From the NCBI GenBank assembly GCA_021234155.1, contig JAJEKV010000024.1:15769030-15833029 (forward strand): 64,000 nucleotides of DNA. The letters run 5' to 3'. The position numbers were made by a program, and so were the translations under genes. This DNA is from Isoetes taiwanensis. Its lineage: Eukaryota > Streptophyta > Lycopodiopsida > Isoetales > Isoetaceae. Below the pieces are notes generated by a model. The model was given only the letters and a program-made list of their open reading frames with translations, was not told the origin of the DNA and ran no database searches. Positions within the stretch are counted from its first letter, which is position 1, and each line of letters begins with the position of its first letter. Positions 9,963 to 23,075 of this stretch are shown in pieces.

Positions 9963-12367
9963 TTGGAAGAAATCCTTTATGCAGTGGCTGGCAAGTCTAT
10001 GTACTCATTTTTGGATGGTTTCTCTGGTTTTAATCAGATTAGCATAAAAGGAGGATCAGCCAAAGACATCCTTCATTACTCCATGGGGAACTTATGCAAT
10101 GAAAAGGATGCCTTTTGGCTTAATGAATGCCCCTGCTACATTTCAGAGAGCTATGGATACTTGTCTTTGCAAACATGACTCCCGCAATTCGAGTTTATCT
10201 TGATGATTTATGCCTAGGTAATCTTGATACAAGTGATCATATTTGAGCTAACAAGGATATTTACATTGTGCGCACAGACCGAGTTAATCTAAACCCAAAG
10301 AAGTGCATCTTTTGGCATCCAAAGGCCAGCTTTTAGGCCATGAGGTTTTACGCTAAAGGCCTTCAAGTAGTGAAGAGAAGATCATAGCTTTAAAAAGCTT
10401 CAAACACCCGTGACAATTAAAGAAGTCAAGGGATTTATGGGAATGACCTCTTTCTTAAGGGTGTATGTGCCTAATTTCTCTCACCTTATCAGTCCTATCT
10501 CTAAACTGACTAGAGTAGGCCAAGTTAGTAAAAGAGAAAGTAAATATAGGCCTGTTGTTTGGACTGATGAGTGTGAAAAAGCTTTTTTGCAGATCATAGA
10601 GGCTATTTGCCATTCTACACTTTTAAAAACTCCAGACCTTTCATTACCATTTAAGGTTTATATAACCATTACTAAAAAGGCTGCTGGAGTTGCCATTTTG
10701 CAGGATAGGCACCCCATTGCTTTGCAAGCAAACAATGGTCTCAAACTGAAGAGAAGTATGCTAAGGTAGAAAGGAGTGCTGCTGCTCTCATCTTTTTGAT
10801 AGAGAGACAGGGACATCTTCTACAAAAATCCCAAGCCACTATCTACATGCAGCAGAACCCCATGCCTTTTTTGTATGGTAAGAAATTAGAAAAACCCAAG
10901 CTTCATAGGTGGGCTTGTAGGCTCCAATCTTATGATTTAAAGGTAAAGTTCATTCATGTATTGAACAATCCGAGTTTATACATACCTGCTGCCTACTTTG
11001 AACATGAGGAGGTTGTACAAGAAGAAGAAATGACTAACCTTGTTGTAAATGAGCAGGACTTGTCAACTATACAAGCTCAAGGTTGGCAACAACCTATTAG
11101 GAGGTTCCTTCAGTATCAAGAGATACCTTCTGAATTTTCAAAAAGCCAAGCTTACAAGTTTAAGTTAAAATGTTTGACTTACTCTTTGGTTGGTGACATT
11201 TTGTGCAAGGTAAATAGGGATGGTGTACTCTTAAGATGTGTTGATGAAGATGAAGCTGCCCTGGTACTTGCTGAAAGTCACAAAGGTGTTTGTGGTGGTC
11301 ATTTTGCAGCAGACACAACTGCCAAGAAAATATTGAGGTCTGGTTACTTTTGGCCTCATTTATTTAAAGATTGTTATGATGTTATAAAGACTTGTCATCA
11401 ATGCCAGATCTTTGGCAAAAGAATCTTGCATCCTGCTTCTCTTACAGGAATTGTCTCCCCTGGTCCATTTCAAGTTTGGGAATTGGACTATGTTGGCCCT
11501 ATCAATCCTCCATCCTCAGCCCAGCATGAATACATTGTTGTAGCTACAGACCTGTTCACTAAGTGGTCAGAAGCAGCACCCTTAAGGAAAGCAAATGCCC
11601 ATACTACTGCTAGATTTTTGCATGAGAATATTTGCTCTAGGTTTGGCATTCCCTTTAAAATTTTGACTGATAGAGGCTCTACTTTTATTAATGAGGTTAT
11701 TAATTTCCTTGTTTCAAGCCTCAAGATCAAGCATGTGAAAAGCTCAGCCTATTATCCTCAAGGAAATGGCCAAGCTGAGTCTACTAACAAAGTGCTTAAG
11801 GGTATTTTGCAAAAAACAGTTTGCCAAAACCAAAGGGATTGGCACTTGAAATTATATGATGCTCTTTGGGCTCATAGAATTACTTCTAAAGCAGCTACTA
11901 ATGCCTCACCTTTCAGTTTAGTATATGGAGTAGAGGCTGTCATTCCAGTCGAGTTAGAGATACCCTCTTTAAGGATGGCACTCAAGCTTGAGTTGGAGTT
12001 TTCTGAAGCCTTGAAGCACAGGTATGAAGTTCTGTTAAAATTGGATGAAGAAAGGTTGGTTGCAGAAAATTACAACTTGCTAAAGAAGGCTAAGAGTGCA
12101 GCAGCTTTCAAGGCTGCTCACAAACTACAAGATAAGTTTGCACCTATGGAATTAGTTTTGAAGTGGAATGCTGCAGATGAAGGAAAGCTTTCCAAGTTTG
12201 AAAACCCCTGCGAAGGTCCTTATCAGATTTTAGAGGAGGCTGGCTGCTCATCTTATAGATTGACAGATCTTGGTACAGGTTTAGAGTTGCCAAATCCTAT
12301 TAATATTCAACACCTTAAAAGATATTGGCCTCAGCATGCCTGCTTAAGCCTATTCACTTCTATATAG
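9963..12367 (+). pseudogene. Tat-like Ty3/gypsy pol remnant: broken RT and RNase H, intact integrase frame
   Basis: RT traces start at once after the LINE tail (FLDGFSGFNQI at about 10,005) and are frame-broken. An RNase H-like stretch lies at 10,410-10,769. One open frame, 10,796-12,364, then runs through the integrase: zinc-binding H/H then CHQC (about 11,280-11,405), ELDYVGPI with the first catalytic Asp (11,480), TDRGSTF with the second (11,668), and GQAESTNK with the Glu (11,770). The frame ends in a GPYQILEEAG-type GPY/F module. The YGVEAVIP and IEIPSLR-like words are typical of Tat/Athila integrases. Gag, protease and the 5' LTR are absent. Confidence 0.85.
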
Positions 12368-12958
12368 ACATTTGTTCTAGCTTAGAATAGGTTAGTTTAT
12401 AGCTTAAAGTTGAGGCTTTAAAATTTCTTTTGATTTGCATATTTCCTTTGAGGTTTAGTAGTGTTTGTCTCTGTTTAGCTGCAGGGATGTGGCCACAGGA
12501 GATAAGACTTTGATTATTACCTACTAATGAGTTCTATATTGTCATGACAGGGCCATTTGTTAAAACATTTCATCTGTCTTTTAAACTGGCTTATTCCTCA
12601 TAAGACCTTGCTTCCTCCTTGGAGTTCTAGAGTGCTATCCATATATAATTTTCCATATCTTGCTTGGCACTCATGCTAACTTTGATTTTACTGTCATATG
12701 CAGGTTCATTCTTTTCTCTTCCATTTCCATCTGCCTATAAGTTGCCTTACATTCCATTTCAACCTTCTATCCTTTTATTATCATTCCCTACAATGCTCTG
12801 CACCACATTTCCACCATAGCAGAGTTCATCTCATACTCATACCACTCACTTTCATTATTCTACATCATTCTGTCACCTGCACCAGTATCTGAAGATCCTC
12901 AGTCTAAGTTTACATCTGTTAGGCTGAGGGGACCAGCCTATTCTTTCCTTTGAGGAGA
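12368..12958 (+). other. 3' non-coding region of the Tat-like element
   Basis: Non-coding sequence between the pol stop and the candidate 3' LTR. A short purine run, GAGGAGA, immediately precedes position 12,959 and could be a weak polypurine tract. Confidence 0.4.
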
Positions 12959-15407
12959 TGTTGCCCATTTTTGGCAACATGGACTAGCATCTATGTATCA
13001 AAACTTTTGTTTTATCTATATTTCCTCTAAGGAAAAGTTCCAGGCTATTGTGATCCCATTAGAGTTTGGAAGACATTTGACCAAGATTGGAAGGCATTGG
13101 GGATCTTTTCTAGCCTAATCTTTTCCTTGAGGTAAAGCACCTTTCTAGACACATTCCCATTTGTTTAACATTTTTCCTTTGATTTGAAGACCAGGCAAAG
13201 GCTATAGCAAGTTTATCAAGGAGCCACAAGGCATTTTACCAAAGTTCAACCTCATGAAGCTTACTTGAGTTGCATTAGTAGTTTTGAAGTCACACACATG
13301 AGGATGCCATCTTGGAAGTGAAATTTGCTCTTATTCTAGCCTTGAAGTTTGGAAGACCCTTATAGAAGTTTGGAAGACCCTTAGGTTTTGAGCAAACTTA
13401 TTTTCACTATGAGGTATGATTTGAGCTTTAGAAACAATTTGAGATAAAATCAAGTGCTACAGAGGTACCCATCTTTTCTTCATTCCATTCATCTTATATC
13501 CACCTTTTTTATATCCCAAGAGCCTTCAAAAACCTTTCTTTCACCATTTTTTTCACTTTTTCTCATCATTCCACTACCCATTTTTTATTGGTCCTACCTT
13601 CATTTGAGAATTGCCCTCTAATGATCTTGAAAACCTTCAAAGGCAAGAAAACTCTATTTTCACCCTCATTTCATCTTCCTAAATCCTATTATAGCCTATT
13701 TACACCTTTTCCCCATCTTTTTCCCATGATTTTTTCACCATCCCCAAGTTGCAGTACTCATTGACCATGGGTCAAAAGGGACAAAAATTCAAATGTTTCA
13801 GTTTGACCTAAAACCTCTCTAGATGGAAAGCTTGGCAAAAAAGAGCTAATTTGGCCTTTTAAAATTTGAAAAAAACCCTTGGGAAGGCCTTCAAATTTGG
13901 ATTCTTGGGATGCGTGCCATAAAAATAAAAAAAACCTATTCTAGCCTACCTACCCTATCTATTTCTACATCGTTCCATCGTCAACCCCCATTTTCATTCT
14001 CATTTCCACGTGGCGGCCGGGGGCGCGGGGCCGCATTACACGGCTGGTTGTCCCCTCTGCGTGGCACGCAAAGTTATTAGCTGGGTCAACATTATTCCTT
14101 ATATACATGAGCCTCCAGAACCATTTTAGCCTGTGGGATATATAGCATTCAAGATTTTTTCGATGAACCCTAAAAAATAGGGAAGACTGCTAAATCCGGC
14201 CAATTCGTGCCTAAATTTGATTGAATCCCGCCATTTTTCACCCGAAATTATCTCCTAAGCCTTTTCCGAGACCTTGGGGATCCTCTGTGGCACTTGATCC
14301 GATAGAAATTGCTCAAATTTGGCCTTAAATCACTCGGCCGAGCTAGCTTTTGGGAAGAACAATTCTTAAGCCAGCAATACAGATCAAATCAAAGATGTCC
14401 CCTCGTAGATAGACCTCGTGATCTTGGCGATTCGATACCTTTGTTCTCGCTTTCTGCTCAAATTGTGCTTTATTCTGCTCGAAACTGAAGATCTACCATG
14501 GCGTGACTTGTTCGACATCAAAACGCTTCAACTGCAACTCAAATAATTACTTCATTTTGCTTCATTGGTAGCTTGAGGCTTTCTAGAAGCTCAAACTGCT
14601 CTGGAATTTGCTCTTAAGCATCATTATTTGAGTAATACCCTTTGATACTATTGGAACTTTTCTGCATTATCTTGCTATAATATATATTCTTTGCCTGGAA
14701 AATTATTGTCATCATTATTCATTTATCTTGTATAAGCTTGCATTGATTGTTAAAGTTAAAAAACTAAAATACAAAGCCAAAATATTTACTCCAAGTTATA
14801 TCCCATTCAGATAGTTGTATTTCATCCTCATAAGGATCCTAGGAGCCCATACATCCAAAGAAAACATATAAAAAGATTTTTCCTTCATAACTGTTACAGA
14901 GTTTGCCCTTTCTTGAAGCTTTGACTATTCTCAGAAAAGCTAAAACATCTTTTCGCTATTTAGACCCTATGCACGTGATCTAGGGACTATTCTGAAGTTG
15001 TCTGCACAGATCCCAACCCAAAATTCCCCGTCAAACTCCATCTGCAAATTTTGTCTCTCTGTTTTGGCACTGGCCAACCTTTTGACCTGACTTTGACCTC
15101 GTTTTTCTTGACCTTCCTTTACCCAAATCAAGCCAAATTTTCACCAAGAGCTTCCTCTGTTTGTTGACCGTCTATACCATCAATCAGATCCCAAAAATCT
15201 CAAAAGGTGTGTCTGCTAGGTCAGTTTTTGCTCTGACAGTTTTTTCAGTTTCAGGGACTCTAGTGATTTTGAAAAAACCAGCATTCCAAAATGACTTTTC
15301 TTGCTTCATATGTTAAGGATTGATCACCCTAAGTGATCTGGAGGTTCTAACCACTTTGTTTAAGCTTCCTTTGAGGTTAGACTAAAATTCCAGGTTTTAG
15401 GCTAACA
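12959..15407 (+). repeat. Candidate 3' LTR of the Tat-like element (~2.45 kb)
   Basis: It starts TGTTGCCCA just after GAGGAGA and ends GGCTAACA. The ends are TG..CA and near-inverted (TGTTGCC against TGTTAGCC). A TATA-like TTATATACA lies at 14,099-14,107. The right edge meets the CCCACGTCTTC start of another repeat, and 25,742-25,753 has the same repeat start without the LTR, which fits an insertion junction. No second LTR is present, so the left edge cannot be confirmed. Confidence 0.45.
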
Positions 15408-16530
15408 CCCACGTCTTCAGCCTAAGGTTTTTATTAAAGAGTATAAAGGTGCAACACATCTGTAAAATTCTTTAATATTCATAGTCTTTATTATAGATGC
15501 TGAGGCACATTGTCATGTGATTGTGCAGATGATGTTTTTTATTGTGGTGATGAAACTTGAGTAAAGTTGATAGTGATATTCCAAAGCTAGCAAAGCTAAC
15601 AGAGGCAAAATTATAGGTATGACGTTCATCTAAATATATCTCATGTATATCAGTGAAACTATAAAAATATGAATGCTTTGATATTTTCATAATTTGGCAT
15701 ATATAGCATATACTTTCTGCCACAAAGAACTTCACACAGGCAGGTCAAACCTTGCCCCTCGCTATACCCACAAAGAAGAAAGCTTAGAAGACGCGCAACA
15801 TGACTGGTTGACAGTGACATAGCAACATGTCTTTTGCTTTAGTAGCTCGGGAAATGATAGTTTAGAGTTAATTAAGTATTAATGAATGTCCATTACTCAA
15901 TGTCCATATCCATTGTCGATTAATGTCAAATGTGTACTTGATGTTAGCAACATTGTTTGCATTAGCATTCTTGATGTTTTTGCTATTGGAGCACATGATG
16001 CTATTCAACCGAGAAAATGCTATTCAGCCCTGGAAGACAATCAACAATAGTCATAAAGTACTATATATGAGATTACTGCCATCTTTTCACAACTTGCATT
16101 TATCCTTTTTATGTATTGCTTCAGATCGTAATACAATAGGCACTGCCCTGTCTATTGGACCTGTATATGGCCACTTAGAAAACGTCTTCTAGAAGACTTG
16201 ATTTGACTCTTCACTACTTCATTAAAAGATGTTCATGCCACAATGGTTTCAAACTTTAGGCCACTTCTACATTTGTGGCTCCATGATCATTCTTCAAAAA
16301 AAAAAACATTTTGAATTTTGAACGTACAATTTGCACATGGAGCCTGTAGATGTAGCACAAAGAGTTTGGCTTTCTGAATATGTCTGAACTATCTAATTAC
16401 TACTTGATTACTTTGGGCAGATAAAAATGCTCTTTAAATTTTACTTGATAGTGATTGTCAAGTTTTGCAAACAACATTTTTAGAGCCAACAAACTGGTAT
16501 GCTTCACATGCATATAATATAAGCTTCACA
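15408..16530. repeat. Repeat R1, outer part, copy 1
   Basis: It is nearly identical to 25,744-27,140, apart from a retroposon insertion there and small indels. It contains no recognisable gene. It leads into the LTR-plus-gag units that follow and is probably part of the same dead gypsy family or its old insertion site. Confidence 0.7.
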
Positions 16531-17430
16531 TGCAATATATTTAAAAGCACACATCAGTGCATGAATCTGGATCAAAGAATCTATATAACTTGCAATACCA
16601 ACGACGAAATCCACCACTACATGTGAAAAGTCCTATACGAAAAACAAAATGATCAGCTTCCTTCCATAAACCTAGCATTCAATGCAATTCATGCATTCCA
16701 TGCTATCAACATCAAAGTTACATGTTTAGTTGTGGCATAAATAATCGATATATGCACAGCATCATAAGTTATTAGAGACTATTGAAGGTTAATTGACGTG
16801 CATTTGTATGGCATGCTACCGTATGCTAGGAAAATAATTTGGCCTTCCATCTCCAGAAGATAGTCAAACCCACAAGATCTTTAAAAGCATGCAATGTAAA
16901 GAACGTCGATGTATCAGAAGCTAAAATTTAGAGAGAACTCTTGGAATTCGAAAAGAGCCCGCAGCATGTCACTAAGGCATTTTTAAGAAAATAAATTCTT
17001 GGTCCAATGAGATGGTATCATGATCATATAAGATTCATAAATCACTTGGAGGACTTAGAAAAACCACCTTGATGCACGCCCTAGACTTTAGCAAATATTA
17101 TATCATTTTGTATATAATAACTACTGTAGCATTATACATGGTAGCAAAGTCATGAACACGCACGCTAGCCAAGTGGCGAGCAGGCATTAAGGCTAGGTGT
17201 TGAGATGCACGCAAGCCAAAGGTGGTGGACATGCACAAAGCTAGGAATACTATATTGCAAAAACCATTTTGGCTCAATGCTAGTCTTCAACTAACGCGTT
17301 CGAACTTACTCTTGTACTTCTTGTGTATAAATACAGACTCTTTTTTCATTTCTAATTCAGTTTTTTTTTCCTTAACAATTTGTCTTATAGCAGTTATCGC
17401 CTCAGTTAATTAGCAAGAATAAATGCGTGT
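16530..17430 (+). repeat. R1 unit 1: LTR-like part
   Basis: It begins TTTAAAAGC(A/C)CACATCAGTGC and recurs at 18,396, 22,915 and 50,643. It contains a promoter-like GTATAAATACAGACTC at 17,325-17,340, which is also present in the units at 19,220 and 49,583. Gag-like sequence follows directly, as expected for a 5' LTR plus leader. The stretch at 16,668-16,700 (GCATTCAATGCAATTCATGC) is the uninterrupted form of the site used by the chromovirus. Confidence 0.65.
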
Positions 17431-18300
17431 CAAATTTGGAGTGCCTAAGAACTAGACTTGTGGCACTAGAGCTAGAAAATTAGAGGTTGCTTGGGGAATT
17501 GCAGCAAGCGAGTGTTGAGAAGGTACAACAGCATAAGGAGCTATCTCAACGAGTTCACCAATTAGAGATAGCTTTATTATCTTCGAGGCAATAAGCTTTG
17601 CAAGCACAAAGCTCTCTAAAGGAGCAAAAAATCAGTCTCTCAGGAAAGTATGATGGTGCTCAATCTCAGTTCTGAGGATTTGTAAATTAGGCATGTCTGG
17701 TCATTCGGATGCATCCACTTGATATCGAACCGGCACGCCTCGAGTTGGATTAGTTAGAACTTTGTTGACAGGTATGGCACTAAGGATGGTTTGAGTCATC
17801 GCTAGAGAAGAATTTCCCCATTGTTGGAGGCTTTTGACGACTTTATTAAAGAATTTCAAGCATGTTTGGAGATACTGATAGTGTAAGGATGGCAATTAAT
17901 AAATTGGAAGATTGTGGCAAGGAATTGTCCTCCCTTGGCTTATGCGACAATTGTTGCCATCTTGCATGTGATATTCCTTAGGACGAAGAGGCACTAATAG
18001 ATCAATTTTGGCAGGCGCTTTGCAACAACGTGAAGGATTTGCCTCTTACTTTTCACGAATATCTCAATCACTTACAAAGGCTATTACTCGAGCAATATGA
18101 TGTGACAGTCAATTATTTGAGCGGCGTTCTGGGCATCTGCAAATGTCACTCTCTAGATTGAAACAAGCGCATGCCTCAGTGGCAACTGCCCCACCTTTAG
18201 GGCCTGCTCAGGTACCAAACCCATTGCGATGGATGGCCCACTTTCATGGAGATCGAGGCATCATGCCATCGAGGACATATGTCTGAAGGTGAAAAGCAAC
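17430..18300 (+). pseudogene. Gypsy gag remnant, copy 1
   Basis: Read across frames, it gives a coiled-coil start (ELENQRLLGELQQ), then SGKYDGAQSQF and GFVNQACLVIRMHPLD, a TARVGLVRTLLTG-like stretch, EAFDDFIKEFQACLE, and DEEALIDQFWQAL..NVKDLPL. These match the capsid-type gag of Ty3/gypsy elements with the FxGFxxQ..L and ALIDQF..GL landmarks (Sushi/PEG10-like). Several stops and frameshifts show it is dead. Close copies lie at 19.33-20.06 kb and 49.69-50.54 kb with the same lesions, so the units were amplified after decay. Confidence 0.7.
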
Positions 18301-18384
18301 CATAAAAAGCAAAAAGGACTCTCCAAGGGGGAGCTAAGAATGTCATGCTGGAGATGATGTTAGACTGGAATCGATTGAGACTAG

Positions 18385-19330
18385 CAAGCTAGCAATACAT
18401 TTAAAAGCCCACATCAGTGCATGAATCTGGATCAAAGCATCTACATAACTTGCAATACCGACGAGAAATCCGCCACTGCATGTAAAAACTCATGTACGAA
18501 AAACAAAATGATCAACCATTGCAAGCTTTAATTACAAAGCTAGCATTCAATGCAATTGATGCATTCCATGCTGTCAACATCAAAGTTATATGTTAAGTTG
18601 AGACATAAATAATGGACATATGCGCAACATTATAAGTAAATTAGAGACTAGACCTGCATTTGTATGGCATGCTACCGCATGCTAGGATATTTGGCTTTCC
18701 ATCTCTAGAAGATAGTCCAACCCACAAGATCTTTAAAAGCATGCAATGAATATATGATATTAAAGAACGCCGATGTAATAGAAGCTATGATTTAGAGAGA
18801 ACTCTTGGAATTCAAAAAGAGCCCACAGCACGTCACTAAGGCATTTTTAAGCAAATTAATTCTTGGTCCAATGAGATGGCATCATGATCATATGAGATTC
18901 ATAGATCACTTGGAGGACTTAGAAAAACCACCTTGATGCCACGCCCTAGACTTTAGCAAACATTATATCATTTTATATATAATAACTATTGTAGCATTAT
19001 ACATGGTAGCAAAGTCATGAACATACATGCTAGCCAAGTGTCGAGCAGGCATTAAGGTTAGGTGGTGAGCATGCATGCTAGCTAAGTTGAGAACATGCAT
19101 TAAGTGTAGGTGGTATGCATGCACAAAGCTAAGGATACTATATTGCAAAAAACCATTTTGGTTCAATGCTAGTCTTCAACTAACATGTTCTTACGTACTC
19201 TTGTACTCTTGTACTTCTTGTGTATAAATACAGACTCTTTTTTCATTTCCAATTCAGTCTTTTTTCTTTCATCTTAACAGTTTGTCTTATAGCAGCTATC
19301 GCCTCAGTTAATCAGCAAAAATAAATGTGT
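18385..19330 (+). repeat. R1 unit 2: LTR-like part
   Basis: A tandem copy of 16,530-17,430, at roughly 85-90% identity by eye. It includes GTATAAATACAGACTC near 19,222 and diverges mainly by small indels. Confidence 0.65.
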
Positions 19331-20065
19331 GTCCAATCTGGAGTGCCTAAGAACTAGACTTGTGGCACTAGAGCTAGAAAATTAGATATTGCTTGGGGAA
19401 TTGCAGCAAGTGAGTGTTGAGAAGGTACAACAGCATAAGGAGCTATCTCAAGGAGTTCATCAATTAGAGATAGCTTTATTATCTTCGAGGCAATAAGCTT
19501 TGCGAGCACAAAGCTCTCTAAAGGAGCAAAACAGTCTCTTAGGGAAGTATGATGGTGCTCAATCTCAGTTCTGAGGATTTCTAAATTAGGTGTGTCTGGT
19601 CATTCGGAGCCACTTGATATCCAACTGACACGCCTCGAATTGGATTAGTTAGAACTTTGTTGACAAGTATGGCACTAAGGATGGTTTGAGTCATCGCTAG
19701 AGAAGAATTTCGCCATTGTTGGAGGATTTTGACAGCTTTATTAAAGAATTTCAAGCATGTTTGGAGATACTGATAGTGTAAGGATGCCAATTAATAAATT
19801 GGAAGATTGTGGCAAGGAATTGTCCTCCCTTGGCTTATGCGACAATTGTTGCCGTGTTGCATGTGATATTCCTTAGGACGAAGAGGCACTAATGGATCAA
19901 TTTTGGCGGGCGCTTTGCAATGACATGAAGGATTTGCCTCTTGCTTTTCACAAATATCTCAAATCACTTACAAAGGCTACTATTCGAGCAGCATGACGTG
20001 ATAGTCAATTATTTGAGCGGCATTCTGGGCATCTACAAACGTCACTTTCTAGATTGAAACAACGC
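19330..20065 (+). pseudogene. Gypsy gag remnant, copy 2
   Basis: Same order of gag words as the copy at 17.43 kb: the coiled-coil start, GKYDGAQSQF, EALMDQFWRAL, and a final DSQLFERHSGHL-like stretch. It is cut off at about 20,065, where LINE family A sequence begins. Stops are shared with the other copies. Non-functional. Confidence 0.65.
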
Positions 20066-20468
20066 ATCGTATATAGAAGAGCAAGAGAAGAAGGAAAAGG
20101 CACTGAATGTAAGATTGAGTGGCATACAGGAGGGAACCAACGGAAAAACCATGGAGGTTGTTGCATCTTTTTGTGAGAAAGAACTTCAAATCATAGATGC
20201 AGGTATTGTGAACGCCTTTCGTGTGGGAAAGCTGGGTGAGAAAGCAAGACAGATTGTGGTGAAATTCTGATCCAGACAGGATAAATTTGATGTGATGAAG
20301 AAGAAAACACTTCTGAAGGGAAAACGTATTTGGATAAATGAGGACCTCACAAAAAACCAGTTATAGGAATACAAGGAACAGTTGCAAATTTTCAGAGAAT
20401 CAAGACAACATGGAAAGAAGGCATATTGGCGTCATGGCAAGGTGATTGTGGAAGAAATGGATGCATAG
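20066..20468 (+). pseudogene. LINE-A copy 1, ORF1-like fragment
   Basis: The reading contains NVRLSGIQEG, VASFCEKELQI, NAFRVGKLGEKARQIVVKF, SRQDKFDVMKKKTLLKGKRI and EDLTKNQL, ending at a TAG at 20,466. This word order (RQIVVKF, then KxxLKGKxIWINEDLT) is that of LINE ORF1 RNA-binding proteins of the RRM-like type. Two in-frame stops are visible and the N-terminus is missing. It lies directly before the endonuclease start, as expected. Confidence 0.6.
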
Positions 20469-20479
20469 GAAATTGCGGC

Positions 20480-22894
20480 CACCAGGGTCATGTGCTGGAA
20501 CATAAATAGTATAAATGAAACTAAAGTAGGAACAATGCAAGATGCTTTGGCTGATACAGATATAGTATTTTTTCTGGAAACTTGTGAAAACGAAGAACGA
20601 GGAATGGCAGACATTGATGGCTTTTATCAGTTTGGAATTTTAAACACTCGAAATTAAAGGGTCATGGTGGTATTGCGTGTTATGTAAGATTCAAACTTAA
20701 ATATCTGATACAAACAGTGGATGACATAGGAACCAAGCAGCACATTTGGATTGAGATGCCAGGGAAGAATGGGAAGGTTTTCATTGCAGGATGTTATTAT
20801 CCACCACGGGAATCCCCTAGCTATAATGACAACGGTTTAGATAGGGATGACCCATTGTTTACATTAGAACAAAATGTTCTTAAGCTAATACGGCAGGGAG
20901 ATGATAGGAGACTTTAATGGTCGGGTTGGGAATAAGCAAGCAGCAGTTGCAAGTACTGAAGGGGAACCCATATGGATGGAGATGATGGATGGATATGAGA
21001 TGTCACAATGTGGATGATCTAGGAACTCTGATGAAAAAATACGCTGGCCCACACCTCTGCAACAGCTGGTTTGATATAGAATGCAAAATGAAAAGAAAGG
21101 AGTTCAAAAATGCACAAGGGAAAAGAAGGAAGAAGCTTAAAAAAGAATATATGCAGCTAGCTAAATCAAAGAAGAAACGGTCACTTTACCAAAAACATTT
21201 GCATATGATTCGAGAGCTGCTTGTTGAGCCTAAAAGGTTTTGGAATAGGCTTAAACCACAATTGAACCAAAATGCCGTTTTGGATGTAGAGGTGTTACTA
21301 GGCCAGGTACAAAAATTGTACCATGTTCCAGGATTGGAGGACAGGATTGATATACAACATTTTATAGATGATATATGGGGTTTCTCAATGAATGATATTG
21401 ATATAGGATTGCAGAAATTGGCTAATGGGAAGGCTGCGGATGCAATTAGTTTGGTAGCGGAAATGTGTAAGTGGGCCGGCGAGAAGACACATGAATGCAG
21501 CCCTACGAGATGGATTTCCACAATCATGGCAAATGAACAGGGTCATCCCCTTACATAAGCCTGGAGATGTAAGCGATCCAGGTAATTATAGAATGATTAT
21601 GATTAGTAGCCTATTTGCAAAGCTTTTTGCGACCATGCTGAATATTAAAATTAGTGATTGGCCTAAAAGCTAATATTAGAGCTATGGGGCAAGCACGGTT
21701 TAGGACCAAAAAATCTACTATAGATCATTTGGTGGCATTGCGTGCAATGGTGGATTTAGTCACAGGGACAAGGAAACCCCTATATGCCCTTTTTGTGGAT
21801 TATACCAAAGCATTCGACACAGTAGGCCGAAGTAATCTATGGAAAAGAATGGATAAACTTGGGGTCCCGGTTGAACTGAGGCAGGCAATAAAATTGTTAT
21901 ATGAGAAAGTTTTGGTTCGGTTATCTTTCCCCTACTTTGAAGAATGTCAAGAAGTAGTAGCTAGTAATATCGGTGTTAAACAGGACTGCCCTATGTCTCC
22001 AACGTTGTTTGGTTTATTTATAGACCAGCTTGAGGAGTGGGTTTTAAGGTATGGAGGAGATGGCATGGCGTTGGGTCAGTATGTGGTGTTACTATTGCTA
22101 TATGCTGATGATGTAGTAATTTTATCAAAATCAGTGACAGGTATGCAAAAACATCTAGAAGCTTTAGCAGACTTTTGTGACAGTAAATGTATGAAAGTGA
22201 ATATGGCCAAAACCAAAATGATTATATTTGGGGCCCTTAAAGTGGACTATCTTAAGTTTTGCTATAAAGACGATCAGGTGGAGATTGTGGACTCATACAA
22301 ATATTTGGGTATTCAGGTAGACAAGAGTCCCAGTTGGAATCAAGCAGTGGAACAAAGGGTCAATGGTAGTTTGAAAGCTCTCTACAGCGTGCAACGTAGA
22401 AGTGCCGTGTTGGTACAATCGGTATTATTGCATGGTTGTGAAGTGTGGACACTTGGTTTGGCAGAAGACATTTGGAGGAAAATTGAGAAAGTTCAAAAAA
22501 CGTTTTTTAGAACAGAACTAGGTGTTAAAGCACAGACTCCATATGATATGTTATTGACTGAATATGAGATGATGTGTTTAGAGGCAGAGGCGTTATATAG
22601 GACGCTTGCTTATGTATGTAAAGTGCAGCTTGGGAGGCTAAAACTATAGCATACCCAATATGGCTTGGAAGCAACTAGACATAAGGGCTGATATGCGGAG
22701 ATAGAGATATGGATGAGGAAGTGGGATCTCAACCCTCACGATCTTCTTGCACATCATGGCGATCTTAGGTCCTAGATGCAAGAACATGTGGCAGAAAAGT
22801 CATGGCGTGTTTTAGAAGTCAAAAAAAGAGTATTATAGGCAGTTTATCAACTCTCACCTACAATCACTGAAATCTCTCGAAATGGGAATTTCAG
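20480..22894 (+). pseudogene. LINE-A copy 1, endonuclease-reverse transcriptase remnant
   Basis: An AP-endonuclease start (CWNINSINE, about 20,494; FLETCENEE, 20,573) is followed by a damaged middle and GDFNGRVG (20,900). The linker CNSWFDIECKMKRKEF begins near 21,058. RT motifs follow: NGKAADA (21,430), a PLHKPGD..NYRMIMISSLFAKLF stretch (21,545), FVDYTKAFD (21,795), GVKQDCPMSPTLFG (21,974), LLYADDVVIL with the catalytic YADD (22,098), and YKYLGIQVDK. The glycine of GVKQGCP is replaced by Asp. The copy stops abruptly at 22,894 and joins R1 repeat; the missing 3' end is present in the related fragment at 50.67-52.87 kb. Confidence 0.8.
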
Positions 22895-23075
22895 AAACTA
22901 GCAAGCTAGCAATAAATTTAAAAGCACACATCAGTGCATGAATCTGGATCAAAGAATCTATATAACTTGCAATACCGACGACGAAATCCACCACTACATA
23001 TGAAAAGTCCTCTACCAAAAACAAAATGATCAGTTATTGCAAGCTTTAATCATAAAACTAGCATTCAATCAAAAT
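22895..23075. repeat. R1 unit 3, short fragment
   Basis: ACTAGCAAGCTAGCAAT followed by the start of the R1 LTR-like part. It runs for about 180 bases and then diverges at the TAGCATTCAAT word. Confidence 0.7.
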
